Notes: generated by a model not told the origin, from the letters alone. Shown: positions 18,821 through 28,147, numbered from the stretch's first letter. The stretch is DNA of 64,000 nt from JABDQA01 sp963824415 (GCA_963824415.1 CAWGPM010000008.1:124001-188000), one strand, 5' to 3'. Translations and numbers: made by a program.

Positions 18821-19135
18821 CTATTCTTTTTCCATACTGCAGCGCAGCGGGTATTGATTCTTTTTGGCAAGCTGGTGGACGATTGCAATTTTCGTTTCAC
18901 AGATCTCCCGGGTATATACGCCGGCGATGCCGACGCCGTCATTGTGGACGTTCAGCATGATTCTGGTTGCATCCTGCCTGGTTTTCTGAAAGATATTTTC
19001 CAGAATCAAAATAACGAACTCCATGGTGGTGTAGTCGTCGTTGTGCAGCAGGACCTTGTATCGCGGCGGCTCTTTAGTTTCAACGATATCTTCGGTTAAA
19101 ACCGAACCTTGCAGATCTCCCTTTTTGTCTCCCAT
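18821..19135 (-). CDS. clpS: ATP-dependent Clp protease adaptor ClpS
   Basis: N-end-rule adaptor that delivers substrates with destabilising N-terminal residues to ClpA. The 104-aa protein has a variable acidic N-terminus, then the signature YKVLLHNDDYTTMEFVI, with Asn-Asp residues that clamp the N-degron. The C-terminal half (GVGIAGVYTREICETKIAIVHQLAK) contains the ClpA-docking surface. The gene ends 21 nt before the clpA ATG, so the two are almost certainly one transcript. Confidence 0.96.
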   Translation of the reverse strand: MGDKKGDLQGSVLTEDIVETKEPPRYKVLLHNDDYTTMEFVILILENIFQKTRQDATRIMLNVHNDGVGIAGVYTREICETKIAIVHQLAKKNQYPLRCSMEKE

Positions 19136-19219
19136 CTCAATAATTATTCAGTAGTTAAATCAAATAACGCTCAGCTGCTGCCTTGTTCTGGGGTAATAAT
19201 AATCCCGATTGCGTTGTTT

Positions 19220-20611
19220 TCAATTGTTCATGCCAAGGTTTCGGCCCGAGCCCGCCGGCGCCTGCCTCAGAGCCGTCAGCGAGAGCAGCAGCTCTTCGAG
19301 TACAATGCGGGGTGAAACCACCCCGCCCTTGAGCTTGAATTCCGCCTCAAGCAGCAGGGACAGTGATTTTTTCAGGCTGGCAAGCGGGTGTTGCGCAGCC
19401 TTGCTGAAGCCCATGTATAATGCATAGGGATGGGCTTTGAGCAGGTCCGGCCAGACTTCTGCATCTTTCAACGCAGGCAGATACACGTTCTGAAACTCAT
19501 TGCTGGACATGCGCTGCCGCCAGGGCGGAGTTTCGAGGTCCTGAATGGCCCTGAAAATCAGCAGACGACGCTGATGATTTCTCAGAGAGGCGATAACGGC
19601 GAGGCTGTGCACCCCGTCACTGAACAGGTGATCGAGCACGGTCATTGCCTGGGCAAGGTTGCCGCCATCCAGGGCCTCGGTCAGCTCGAATATCGCATCT
19701 TCCCTGGTTCGGCCGACCATTACGGTGACATCGTCTTTGGTGATCCGCGGCCTCTCGTCAACGTAGAGTGCCAGTTTTTCAGCTTCCATGACCACGCCGA
19801 CCGGATAAAACCCGACCCGCTCAAAGAGCAGCTCGAGCGCGTCGGGTTCGATGGCTTTATCCATCGCTTTGAGCGTCTTGCGAACCATCTCGCCGAGCAC
19901 TTCTTTCTGCTGCCCGAGTGCCGCTCGGGACATCCCTTCCGCAATAGAGCAGTCCACGATCTCGCCATGTTTTTTCAGGGTCTGGAAGATCTTTTTTCTC
20001 TTATCCACATGCTCGGCGGAGAGCAGCAGGATATTGGTTTTGACAAAGCCCTGCTCGAACAATGTCACCAGCCTGTCGAGGGGATCGTCTGAAGGTGCTG
20101 CAGTTCCCGAGGCGCCGCTTACCAGCTTGTCGGCCCAGCTCAGCTCGAGACCGGGGTGGGTAAAACCGAAGCGGCTGCGCCACTGATCCGCTGAGATATC
20201 TGAGAAGGCCGTCTCACCGTCAGGCTCAACGGAGCCGAGCTGCAGCAGGTTGAGCAGATGCCTGCGGGCCGCCTGTCCTTTATCTTCCTGGTGTGCAAGC
20301 AGAGCCTTGTCCCAGATCTGGGCGCCAATTTTTTTCGATTGAAACAGCGGGGTATCGACCACGCGAAAGAGTTGAAATCCCGGCAGCAGGCTGAAACTAA
20401 GCAGCCGGGAGTGGAGCCTGGCACCGTCTTCGACGCTGCCATCGAGAATATGCACGGAGCCGGCTCCCGTATCCAGAAAGGCCTGTTCGATACGCTGCAG
20501 AACCTGCCTACAGAGGAAGCGTTCGCCGTAACAGAGGTAGATCTGTTTAGGCGCGCCCCTGGCGATCGCCGCCAGCAGCCCCTCGAGTTCAGTCCGTTTG
20601 TGCATGCCCAT
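19220..20611 (-). CDS. holA: DNA polymerase III subunit delta
   Basis: Clamp-loader delta subunit, which opens the beta sliding clamp. The N-terminus has the expected IYLCYGERFLCRQVLQRIEQAF. The middle has LLLSAEHVDKRKKIFQTLKKHGEIV, a delta-type AAA+ lid region, then DDVTVMVGRTREDAIFELTEALDGG and a C-terminal domain with SLAVIASLRNHQRRLL. At 463 aa it is longer than the E. coli protein (343 aa), mostly through an insertion around residues 95-170, where the sequence is polar and repeat-poor. Its ATG overlaps the stop of the upstream exported-protein gene by one base (TGATG), suggesting translational coupling. Confidence 0.9.
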   Translation of the reverse strand: MGMHKRTELEGLLAAIARGAPKQIYLCYGERFLCRQVLQRIEQAFLDTGAGSVHILDGSVEDGARLHSRLLSFSLLPGFQLFRVVDTPLFQSKKIGAQIWDKALLAHQEDKGQAARRHLLNLLQLGSVEPDGETAFSDISADQWRSRFGFTHPGLELSWADKLVSGASGTAAPSDDPLDRLVTLFEQGFVKTNILLLSAEHVDKRKKIFQTLKKHGEIVDCSIAEGMSRAALGQQKEVLGEMVRKTLKAMDKAIEPDALELLFERVGFYPVGVVMEAEKLALYVDERPRITKDDVTVMVGRTREDAIFELTEALDGGNLAQAMTVLDHLFSDGVHSLAVIASLRNHQRRLLIFRAIQDLETPPWRQRMSSNEFQNVYLPALKDAEVWPDLLKAHPYALYMGFSKAAQHPLASLKKSLSLLLEAEFKLKGGVVSPRIVLEELLLSLTALRQAPAGSGRNLGMNN

Positions 20612-23082
20612 CAGTTGATGCTCCTGAGGTCCATCATCTTATGCAGGATTGCCGGCAGGGAACCCGGCTGCAGATAGTCGCTGTCCCGTTCGTCTGAAAG
20701 AATCGGGTTGAGGCGCCGGGCCACCTCTTCCCAGCTCAGCTCATCGCCGGAGGCGGCAATGACTTCAAAGAGGCGTTGATTATATGGATCGTTGACCACG
20801 GCTTTGCCGGTACCGACGGTGGCGAAGATATCGACCGAGTTGTTGAACAGCCGGTTTAACTCGGAGTAGATCCTGATGCCTCCGCAGGAGCCGATCGACA
20901 TGAAGCGGTTGATATCGGGAATGCTTGCGTGGCTGATCTCCCCCGATTCGAGCAGTTGCCGCATTGGCTTGAGAAGCTGCTCTTCACGCCAGTAGCTGTG
21001 ACCGCGTTGGGCAAACATCTCCATACCGCTTTCAAGGTATTGCTTAAGCAGCCGCTGCTGGTCAGCCTCGTTCTGGTAGACGGCGACACTGTGGCTCAGT
21101 TCGATGTTGTTAACGGTTTTATGGTACTCGATGATCAGCGGGCCGGCAACAGAGAGCCTGTAGAGTGAGGCCACATCACCCTGAGCCATCAGCCTTCTGG
21201 CCTGGCCGGTGGCCGGGCTGTTCTGGGGCAGCAGGTTCAGGCTGGTGGAAAGCCGCGGCTGATAGCCGTTGTTGAGCAGGTTCCGGCTATTGGAAAGATA
21301 GGATATTTTGCCGTCATCGTCGTGCTGGAAGATGGACAGGCTGCGCAGGTTCCGGTCCTCTTTCCAGCGCTTGAAATCGTTGGCGGTATATTGACCCAGA
21401 TCGACGGTGCCATAGCGCTGTATCAGATCTTTTATGAGACTGCGGTCGCCCGCGGAAAGAAGCGCTGGGTGCTTGTTCAGATAATACTGCAGAATAACCC
21501 GGAGCTGCAGCGCAAAGATCGATGCCGACTTTTCGATGGTGTCTGCCATCTTGCTGATCAGATAACTCCTGGCCGATGGTTCGAGTTTTTCCAGCAGGGC
21601 GGCAAAAGTTGCCGAAAACAGGATTAAACTCTGCTCATCCCGGAAGGCCGACTGGGCCATCAGATCGAGAATGACGCGCTGTTCGGCCCCATCTTTTGGG
21701 AAAAAGGCGGTAAGTTTGCCCTTCTGGGCGCAGCTGATGATGAAATCGGAGACCGAGCGGTTGCCGGGATCGGTCTGGGTCAGGAAGTTGAGCAGGTTGC
21801 CGCCAAAAGACGTCTTGATCCGGGAAAGCAGGACGGGAACCAGGACGTCGCGGAAGGATGAATCGTAGAGTTCGCTGCCGCGGGACAGCACGATATAGAT
21901 ATTGGCCGAGCTCAGGTCACGGGCGGTCTGTTTGCGGGCCATGGCGGTGGCCTGTTTTAACACATCGATTGCCGGGTATATTTTTTTCTCTGCCAGGGCC
22001 TGTTCAAGCGCACCGCCATAACGCTGCCGGGCTTTTTCGTGCAGTTTGGCAAACAGCGCGCGGATGTTTTTGGCACCGCCGGCGGCCAGCGCACCGGTGC
22101 TGATTTCACCGCCGTAACGGTTGGTGACCGCATGCAGGTCATTGATTTTACGGATGTGATAATCGGAGGCTGCGGCGAACCCATCGAGCAGGGTCGCCTT
22201 TTGCTCGCCAGAAAGCGCATAATAGTGCTGTTCACCGCTGGCTTCCGGCAGGCTGAAGTAGGAGGAGAGCCAGAACAATGCCTGGGCGGGTGTCATCGTC
22301 TCCAGGCTGAACAGTCCGACGCTGTTTAAGGCATCCTGCGGTTTCAGAGCAGCGATGCGCGGCAGCAGCTGCCTGATCGTAGCGGGGTCCATCGCCTCGA
22401 TCAGGCAACTCTGCTCAGCGCTCAGCCGCTGGGCAGTATCCATATGCGCAAGCAGTGCAACACCTTGAAGCGCCGTGGCACGATCAATGCCTGGAATGGA
22501 AAACAGGGCCTTGGCCGCCCAGCGTCCGTAGTCATCGAGCGCGTTGGTCTTGTTTACGAGTTCGATCACTGCTGCGGTGTCGAGACCCTCAATAGCCGGA
22601 ATCTGCAGGACCGCCTGCATCGCGGTGAACTCCAGGCTGGAGCTCAGCTCCAGAAGTTGCCAGGCCCGAGCGTAGGAGATGTCGTCGAGATCGGTGAAGG
22701 TTTCGAAAAAACGCACCTGATCGAAGGTGAGGGGATAGAAAACCAGTTTTTCGAGTGCGGCCACCGCTTCATCGTCATCGATATCCGGTATGGCGCAAAA
22801 GGCCCGCAGGGCACGCATTTTAGTATAGGACAGTGCCCGAATGGTATCCTTGTGAAAGTCGTAGCGCGCCTGGTCCATGCAGCCGGCCTGGCGAAAGGCA
22901 GCCTGGGTGATTTCGAGCGGGCTGTCCACAGCACTGGAGCCGGCACCACAAACGGGCGAGGTCAATACCGCCAGGAGCAGCAGAAAGCTGAGGGGATATC
23001 GGCCGATGTTGGAGCAAAAAAATATGGTGTGTAAAATTTTGGGATTTACCACGGAAAAGCCAGCATAGCCTGAATATTTCAT
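20611..23082 (-). CDS. Large exported protein of unknown function with possible caspase-like His/Cys pair
   Basis: Predicted 823 aa. After a basic N-terminus, residues about 28-46 are a hydrophobic signal segment ending SPVCGAG, so it should be exported, possibly as a lipoprotein. Most of the rest is predicted helical with no family I recognise. Near the C-terminus, a QRGHSYW segment (His695) and SIGSCGGIRIY (Cys733) occur 38 residues apart, followed by IFATVGTGKAVVNDPYN. That layout (His-then-Cys, each after a hydrophobic strand, then a small-residue strand) is reminiscent of clan CD caspase-like peptidases. The start is uncertain: the ATG at 23082 has no ribosome-binding site. It precedes holA and overlaps it by one base. 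Confidence 0.7.
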   Translation of the reverse strand: MKYSGYAGFSVVNPKILHTIFFCSNIGRYPLSFLLLLAVLTSPVCGAGSSAVDSPLEITQAAFRQAGCMDQARYDFHKDTIRALSYTKMRALRAFCAIPDIDDDEAVAALEKLVFYPLTFDQVRFFETFTDLDDISYARAWQLLELSSSLEFTAMQAVLQIPAIEGLDTAAVIELVNKTNALDDYGRWAAKALFSIPGIDRATALQGVALLAHMDTAQRLSAEQSCLIEAMDPATIRQLLPRIAALKPQDALNSVGLFSLETMTPAQALFWLSSYFSLPEASGEQHYYALSGEQKATLLDGFAAASDYHIRKINDLHAVTNRYGGEISTGALAAGGAKNIRALFAKLHEKARQRYGGALEQALAEKKIYPAIDVLKQATAMARKQTARDLSSANIYIVLSRGSELYDSSFRDVLVPVLLSRIKTSFGGNLLNFLTQTDPGNRSVSDFIISCAQKGKLTAFFPKDGAEQRVILDLMAQSAFRDEQSLILFSATFAALLEKLEPSARSYLISKMADTIEKSASIFALQLRVILQYYLNKHPALLSAGDRSLIKDLIQRYGTVDLGQYTANDFKRWKEDRNLRSLSIFQHDDDGKISYLSNSRNLLNNGYQPRLSTSLNLLPQNSPATGQARRLMAQGDVASLYRLSVAGPLIIEYHKTVNNIELSHSVAVYQNEADQQRLLKQYLESGMEMFAQRGHSYWREEQLLKPMRQLLESGEISHASIPDINRFMSIGSCGGIRIYSELNRLFNNSVDIFATVGTGKAVVNDPYNQRLFEVIAASGDELSWEEVARRLNPILSDERDSDYLQPGSLPAILHKMMDLRSIN

Positions 23083-23300
23083 AAAAAAACAACAAAAATC
23101 ATTTATTTATTAACAATATGAATAATTATTCAGGGCGTTTGCAATTGTGCCGATGACTCAGTTTGTAACTTTTTGAATTGATGATAAAAAGACAGCATTT
23201 CCAATCTCCGGGCGAGCCGCTACGGCCTACCTGGAATGTATGCTGCTATGGTAGTAGGTATTTATCGAGAACTCAACCGCGAAGAAGATGAGAGGTGAGC

Positions 23301-24353
23301 TCAGCGCAAACTCTCGTTTAAGGTTTGCAGCATTGCATTACCGGGGCAGAGGTCTTTTTCGCCCATCAGGTTGAGCGGCTGCTCAGCTGTCTGATTGATG
23401 TCGTGAAAATCTTCGCTTTCCGGGTTCAGGTAGAGCACACCGGTGAGAATATGCTTGTCGACCTTGGCTTCTTCCAGGTCAGCGATCGCATCTTTCTTGC
23501 TGGTGATCACCTCCTTGTCCTCCCGCTTGAAGAGATTGATGATCGAACCGTCGTGCAGGGCAACCTGTATGGCGGTGCCGTGATCGTACTCGGTGGTGAT
23601 TTCTGGCTGCAGTGGGATAAAGTCAAGCGTGGAGGTGGCCTCCATATGGTCCCGAACCCAGGAGTAGCTCTTGGTTGAAGTCGGGGCGTTGTTGAACGTC
23701 ACACAGGGAGATATCACATCGACGAAGGCCAGGCCCTTGTGGGCGATTGCCGCTTTGAGCATTGGCACGAGCTGTTTTTTGTCGCCGGAAAAGCCGCGGG
23801 CCACAAAGTCGGCGCCGAGCTGTATAGCCAGTTCGCACAGGTCGATGGACTCGAATGAGACCGGCGCTCCTTTTCTGCTTTTCGAACCCTTGTCGGCGGT
23901 GGCTGAATCCTGGCCTTTGGTAAGGCCGTAGCAGCCGTTGTTCATCACGATATAGATCATGTTGAGGTTGCGCCTGACCACATGGGCAAACTGCCCCAGC
24001 CCGATCGAAGCGGTGTCGCCGTCGCCTGAGACGCCCAGATAGACCAGATCCCGGTTGGCCATGTTGGCGCCGGTGGCCACCGAAGGCATACGGCCGTGTA
24101 CCGAATTGAAGCCGTGTGATCGCCCCAGGAAGTAGGCCGGGGTCTTCGAGGAACAGCCGATGCCGGAGAGTTTGACCACCCGGTGCGGTTCGATGGACAT
24201 CTCGAAAAAAGCGGTGATGATGGCGCTGACGATAGAGTCATGCCCGCAGCCGGCGCAAAGGGTGGAAATCGCTCCTTCGTAAGCCTTGCGGGAATAGCCG
24301 AGCTTGTTCTCCCGGGCCTCGGGGTGGCGAAATGTCGGTCTGGTGTAGCTCAT
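23301..24353 (-). CDS. 2-oxoacid:acceptor oxidoreductase, beta subunit (TPP-binding)
   Basis: Catalytic subunit that binds thiamine pyrophosphate and oxidatively decarboxylates a 2-oxoacid with CoA. LCAGCGHDSIVSAII at residues about 33-47 carries cluster-ligating cysteines. GIGCSSKTPAYF follows. The TPP/Mg motif is GDGDTASIGLGQFAHVVRRN, with IYIVMNNGCYGLTKGQ. Length 350 aa is normal for KorB/OorB-type enzymes. 2-oxoglutarate is the likeliest substrate because of the GQDSATAD-type context, but 2-oxoisovalerate enzymes look alike. Last gene of a three-gene operon: its ATG overlaps the alpha-subunit stop by 4 bp. Confidence 0.92.
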   Translation of the reverse strand: MSYTRPTFRHPEARENKLGYSRKAYEGAISTLCAGCGHDSIVSAIITAFFEMSIEPHRVVKLSGIGCSSKTPAYFLGRSHGFNSVHGRMPSVATGANMANRDLVYLGVSGDGDTASIGLGQFAHVVRRNLNMIYIVMNNGCYGLTKGQDSATADKGSKSRKGAPVSFESIDLCELAIQLGADFVARGFSGDKKQLVPMLKAAIAHKGLAFVDVISPCVTFNNAPTSTKSYSWVRDHMEATSTLDFIPLQPEITTEYDHGTAIQVALHDGSIINLFKREDKEVITSKKDAIADLEEAKVDKHILTGVLYLNPESEDFHDINQTAEQPLNLMGEKDLCPGNAMLQTLNESLR

Positions 24354-26209
24354 GGGGTACTCTCCTGCACGGGACTTGCCGCGCTGATAAAGGCCTTGCC
24401 TCGGGCAAGCAGCGTAGTGTGCACCTGGTTGGTGATCATCCGGGCGGTGATCGGCAGCCCGTTGAAGTTGGTGACGGGCACCATCTTACCGGGAGCGACC
24501 AGGCACTCGCCGGCCAGCAGGATCTGCATCTGCGAGTCGCGGTTCTGTTCGATCGCAAAAATCAGGTCGTGCTCAGAGATAAATTCGAACACCTCCTGCT
24601 GGAACGGAAAGGCCTTGATCCGCATGGAATTGATCGGAATATGATTTCCCTCGAGTCTGTCCAGAGCCTCAAGCGCCGCCGCCGTCGTCGAACCGAAATA
24701 GAGGGCGCCGATTTTTTTGCTTTCATCGCGTATCCTGATCTCAGGCCTTGGCACCAGGCTGCGAGCGGTTTCCCACTTGACCAGCAAGCGTTTCATGCCG
24801 CGTTCATAGGCGGCGCTGCCCTCGGTGTAAGCGGCGTATTCGGTATGGGAGGTGCCACGGGTCGTATAGGCCCCTTTTTCAGGGTGGGTGCCGGGCAGGG
24901 TTCGATAGCAGATGCCGTCCTTGTCGATATCGAGGTAACGCCCCCATTTGCTCTCGATCTTGTCGAGATCCTCGGCGCTGAGTACCTTGCCCCGGTCGTA
25001 ACGCCGGTCATCGTCCCAGGAAAAGGGTTCACAGAGGTGGTCGTTCATGCCCAGGTCGAGATCGCTCATTACGATGATCGGGGTCTGCAGACGATCCGCC
25101 AGGTCGAAGGCGTCGGCGGTCATCTCGAAGCACTCATGTGGATCGCTGGGAAAGAGCAGCACATTGCGGGTGTCGCCGTGCGAGGCGTAGGCACAGGACA
25201 ACAGATCGGACTGCTGGGTGCGGGTGGGCATCCCGGTGCTGGGCCCGCTGCGCTGGACATCGATCAGTACAACCGGTATCTCGGTAAAATAGGCCAGGCC
25301 TAAGAACTCGCTCATCAGCGAGATGCCCGGGCCCGAGGTGGCGGTAAAAGCGCGGGCGCCGTTCCAGCCGGCCCCGATGGCGATGCCGACCGCGGCCAGT
25401 TCGTCCTCGGCCTGAACGATGGCAAAATTCTTATTGCCCGTTTCCGGATCGACCCGGTAGCGATTGGCATAACGCTCGAAGGCCTCGACCACCGAGGTTG
25501 ACGGCGTGATCGGATACCAGCCGACCACGGTTGCCCCGCCAAAAAGCGCGCCCAGGGCGGTGCCGCTGTTGCCGTCAATCAGGATGCGTTGGCCCACGGC
25601 TGTGGACGGTTCGATCCGCAGGCCGCAGCTGTCTCCATGATGCTCCCGGGCATAGTCGAAGCCGAGTTCCAGCGCCTTGATATTGGGTTCGGCGAGTTTT
25701 GGTTTTTTGGCAAACTGCTTTCTGATGGAAGCGCTGATCGGCTCCATGCCGATGTCCAGAAGGTAGGCCAGCGCACCGATATAGATGATGTTTTTCATCA
25801 GTTGCCGCATGCGATTGTCCTGGAACTCGTCGTTGCAGAGCTGGGTCAGCGGGATGCCAATGAGCGTCACATCATCGCGGTTGAAACTTTCCGGCAGTTC
25901 CCTGGTCGAGTCGTAGAGAAAATAGCCGCCGGGCTGCACCATGTCGTAGTCGTCGCGCAGGGTCTGGCCATTGACTGCAATGATGAAATCGGCCCCGCCG
26001 CGCCTGCCGAGATAGCCCTGTTCGCTGATCCGCACCTCATACCAGGTCGGCAGCCCCTGGATGTTGGACGGGAAGACATTTTTCGGGCTGACCGGAACGC
26101 CGAGGCGATAGACGACTTTGGCAAAAAGGTTATTGGCGCTGGCCGAGCCGGAACCGTTTACGTTGGCAAAGCGGATAACGAAATCGTTTACTCTCTCAAG
26201 TCGTTTCAT
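24350..26209 (-). CDS. 2-oxoacid:acceptor oxidoreductase, fused gamma-alpha subunit
   Basis: A 619-aa fusion. Residues 1-190 are the gamma domain (NVNGSGSASANNLFAKVVYR, then RRGGADFIIAVNGQT). Residues about 210 to the end are the alpha (pyrimidine-binding) domain, beginning ILIDGNSGTALGALFGGATVV and continuing YPITPSTSVVEAF, VQAEDELAAVGIAIGAGWNG and TATSGPGISLMSEF. These are hallmark segments of 2-oxoglutarate/2-oxoisovalerate:ferredoxin oxidoreductases with a fused gamma domain. It forms the heterodimer core with the beta subunit. It overlaps both operon neighbours by 4 bp (26206-26209 and 24350-24353). Confidence 0.92.
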   Translation of the reverse strand: MKRLERVNDFVIRFANVNGSGSASANNLFAKVVYRLGVPVSPKNVFPSNIQGLPTWYEVRISEQGYLGRRGGADFIIAVNGQTLRDDYDMVQPGGYFLYDSTRELPESFNRDDVTLIGIPLTQLCNDEFQDNRMRQLMKNIIYIGALAYLLDIGMEPISASIRKQFAKKPKLAEPNIKALELGFDYAREHHGDSCGLRIEPSTAVGQRILIDGNSGTALGALFGGATVVGWYPITPSTSVVEAFERYANRYRVDPETGNKNFAIVQAEDELAAVGIAIGAGWNGARAFTATSGPGISLMSEFLGLAYFTEIPVVLIDVQRSGPSTGMPTRTQQSDLLSCAYASHGDTRNVLLFPSDPHECFEMTADAFDLADRLQTPIIVMSDLDLGMNDHLCEPFSWDDDRRYDRGKVLSAEDLDKIESKWGRYLDIDKDGICYRTLPGTHPEKGAYTTRGTSHTEYAAYTEGSAAYERGMKRLLVKWETARSLVPRPEIRIRDESKKIGALYFGSTTAAALEALDRLEGNHIPINSMRIKAFPFQQEVFEFISEHDLIFAIEQNRDSQMQILLAGECLVAPGKMVPVTNFNGLPITARMITNQVHTTLLARGKAFISAASPVQESTP

Positions 26210-27987
26210 CTGTCCCCGGCTTTTGCAGATTTATACACATATTTGATCATCTCCCAGGCGGCGGTGGGGCAGCGTTCGGCACAGATGCCGCAGTGCAGGC
26301 AGACATTCTCATCCTTGACCATGACCCGCCCGGTGGGGAGGGTTTCCGAAACATAGAGGTCCTGTTCGCGGTTGTGGGCAGGCACCAGCAGATTTTCGCG
26401 CAGCACGTCCTCTTCGGCGTTTTCGATGAAATTGATGCACGACGTCGGGCAGGCATCCACGCAGGCATCACATTCGATGCATAACCCGTGGTCGAACACT
26501 GTCTGCACATCACAGTTCAGGCAGCGTTTGGCCTCGACCTTGCCGGCTTTCTCCTCGAAACCGAGTTCGACTTCGATAAGCCGGTCGCGCAGCGACTTGG
26601 CCTTGTCGACTATCATCACGTTCTGGCGCTCGTCCTCGATCACATTACTGTCATAGAGCCAGTCGTGGAAACCGAGTTTCTGACCGGCCAAGGTGACTTC
26701 CGGAGTCGGGCGGTTGCGCAGGTCTTCACCTCGGCAGAACAGATCGATTGAGATGGCGGCCTCGTGTCCGTGGGCCACAGCGGTAATGATATTGCCCGGG
26801 CCAAAGGCCGCGTCACCGCCAAAAAAGATGGACCCCACCGATGACTGCAGGGTTACCGGGTCAAGTTCGGGAACCCCTCTCTGATCAAATTTAACGCCAC
26901 TGGACGCCTTGATGAACGGAAGGGCGTTCTGCTGGCCGATGGCCAGCAGAACTTCATCACAACCGAAGGTAACCGGCTCTTCGCCGGTGGGCACCAGCCG
27001 TCTTTTGCCATCGGCGTCATAGCGGGCTTCGACTTTTTCAAAGCGCATGCCGGTGAGTTTGCCATCTTCGATGACGAATTCGAGCGGGGTCAGGTTGTCG
27101 TGGATCGGGATGTCTTCCCGCAGCGCATCCTCGATCTCCCACTCGGAAGCTTTCATATCGGCCTGGGGGCTGCGCACGATTACCTTGACATCTTCGCCGC
27201 CAAGCCGCCGGGCGGTCCGGCAGCAGTCCATCGCGGTATTGCCGCCGCCCAGGACCAGCACCCGTTTGCCGACTTTTTTTACATGGGAGAAGACCACCCC
27301 GGCCAGCCAATCGATGCCCACATGGATTGTCGCATCGCCCTCATCCCTGCCCGGAAGATCCGGGAGATCCCGGCCCCGGGGGGCGCCGGAGCCTATGAAG
27401 ATCGCGTCGTAGTCTTTGTCTATGATCTCCTGCAGGTCGGAGACATAGGTGTTGAAATGGGTGGTGATGCCCCCCATGTTCAGGATGTAATCGATTTCCG
27501 TGTTGAGCACTTTTTCAGGCAGTCGGAAGGCGGGGACCTGGCTGCGCATGAAGCCTCCGGCCAGATGATATTCATCATAGAGATCGAGCTCGTAGCCGAG
27601 CAGGGCTAGATCCCGGGCGACGGTCAGGGAGGCGGGCCCGCCTCCGATCAGCGCAATCCTTTTGCCATTTTTTTCTTCGGGCGCTTTGGGCAGCAGCGGC
27701 AGAACATCGCCGCGGTTATCGGCCGCCACCCGCTTGAGCCGGCAGATCGCGACCGGTTCGTCCTCGACCCGGTCGCGTCGGCAGGCCGGTTCACAGGGGC
27801 GGTCGCAGACCCGGCCCAGGATGCCGGGAAAGACGTTGGAGACCCAGTTTATCATATAGGCCTCGGTGTAATCCTTGTGCAGAATCAGCCGGATATACTC
27901 AGGTACCGGGGTGTGCGCCGGACAGGCGTACTGGCAGTCCACCACCTTGTGAAAATATTCGGGGTTTTTGATATTGGTCGGTTTCAC
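26206..27987 (-). CDS. GltD-like NAD(P)-binding flavoprotein with two [4Fe-4S] ferredoxin motifs
   Basis: A 593-aa electron-transfer subunit. The N-terminus carries the glutamate synthase beta-type cysteine cluster (CQYACPAHTPVPEYI; RVCDRPCEPACRRDRVE). An FAD site, ALIGGGPASLTVARDLALLG, lies near residue 125, and an NAD(P) site, VLVLGGGNTAMDCCRTARRLG, near 265. The C-terminus has two ferredoxin motifs, CIECDACVDACP and CLHCGICAERCP. In this operon it probably links the 2-oxoacid oxidoreductase to NAD(P)H, or accepts its electrons. It starts with a GTG at 27987 with weak ribosome-binding sequence. A promoter with an overlapping Fur-box-like site lies 130 nt upstream. Confidence 0.92.
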   Translation of the reverse strand: MKPTNIKNPEYFHKVVDCQYACPAHTPVPEYIRLILHKDYTEAYMINWVSNVFPGILGRVCDRPCEPACRRDRVEDEPVAICRLKRVAADNRGDVLPLLPKAPEEKNGKRIALIGGGPASLTVARDLALLGYELDLYDEYHLAGGFMRSQVPAFRLPEKVLNTEIDYILNMGGITTHFNTYVSDLQEIIDKDYDAIFIGSGAPRGRDLPDLPGRDEGDATIHVGIDWLAGVVFSHVKKVGKRVLVLGGGNTAMDCCRTARRLGGEDVKVIVRSPQADMKASEWEIEDALREDIPIHDNLTPLEFVIEDGKLTGMRFEKVEARYDADGKRRLVPTGEEPVTFGCDEVLLAIGQQNALPFIKASSGVKFDQRGVPELDPVTLQSSVGSIFFGGDAAFGPGNIITAVAHGHEAAISIDLFCRGEDLRNRPTPEVTLAGQKLGFHDWLYDSNVIEDERQNVMIVDKAKSLRDRLIEVELGFEEKAGKVEAKRCLNCDVQTVFDHGLCIECDACVDACPTSCINFIENAEEDVLRENLLVPAHNREQDLYVSETLPTGRVMVKDENVCLHCGICAERCPTAAWEMIKYVYKSAKAGDR

Positions 27988-28117
27988 TTACAATGCTCTC
28001 TCGCAGAAGAAAACGGATAAACGACCCGTTGGGAATGGTCTGTGCGGCAATAATATCAAGAACAGCACCTGTTGCCAAGTTCAATAGAGGAATCGGCTGG
28101 TTAGTCTTGGGCGTCTA

Positions 28118-28147
28118 TGATAGTGATTCCCATTATCATCAAGCAAA
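28118..28147 (-). promoter_or_regulatory. Sigma-70-type promoter with overlapping Fur box
   Basis: On the minus strand, TTGCTT (28142-28147) and TATCAT (28118-28123) are separated by 18 bp, a good -35/-10 pair. The 19-mer GATAGTGATTCCCATTATC at 28120-28138 matches the Fur consensus GATAATGATAATCATTATC at 15 of 19 positions, or 16 if the central A/T is allowed, with both half-site ends intact. Repression by Fe-Fur would block RNA polymerase here. Confidence 0.55.

Noticed and set aside
17897..19099. 400-residue plus-strand frame opposite clpA and clpS
   Set aside because: Entirely antisense to two well-conserved genes, low-complexity and histidine-rich composition, no ribosome-binding site; a by-product of GC-rich codon use.
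24332..25303. 323-residue plus-strand frame opposite the oxidoreductase alpha subunit
   Set aside because: Antisense to conserved sequence, without ribosome-binding site or recognisable domain.
27899..28084. 61-residue leader peptide before the oxidoreductase operon
   Set aside because: Overlaps the first gene in another frame, has no run of regulatory codons and no strong ribosome-binding site.
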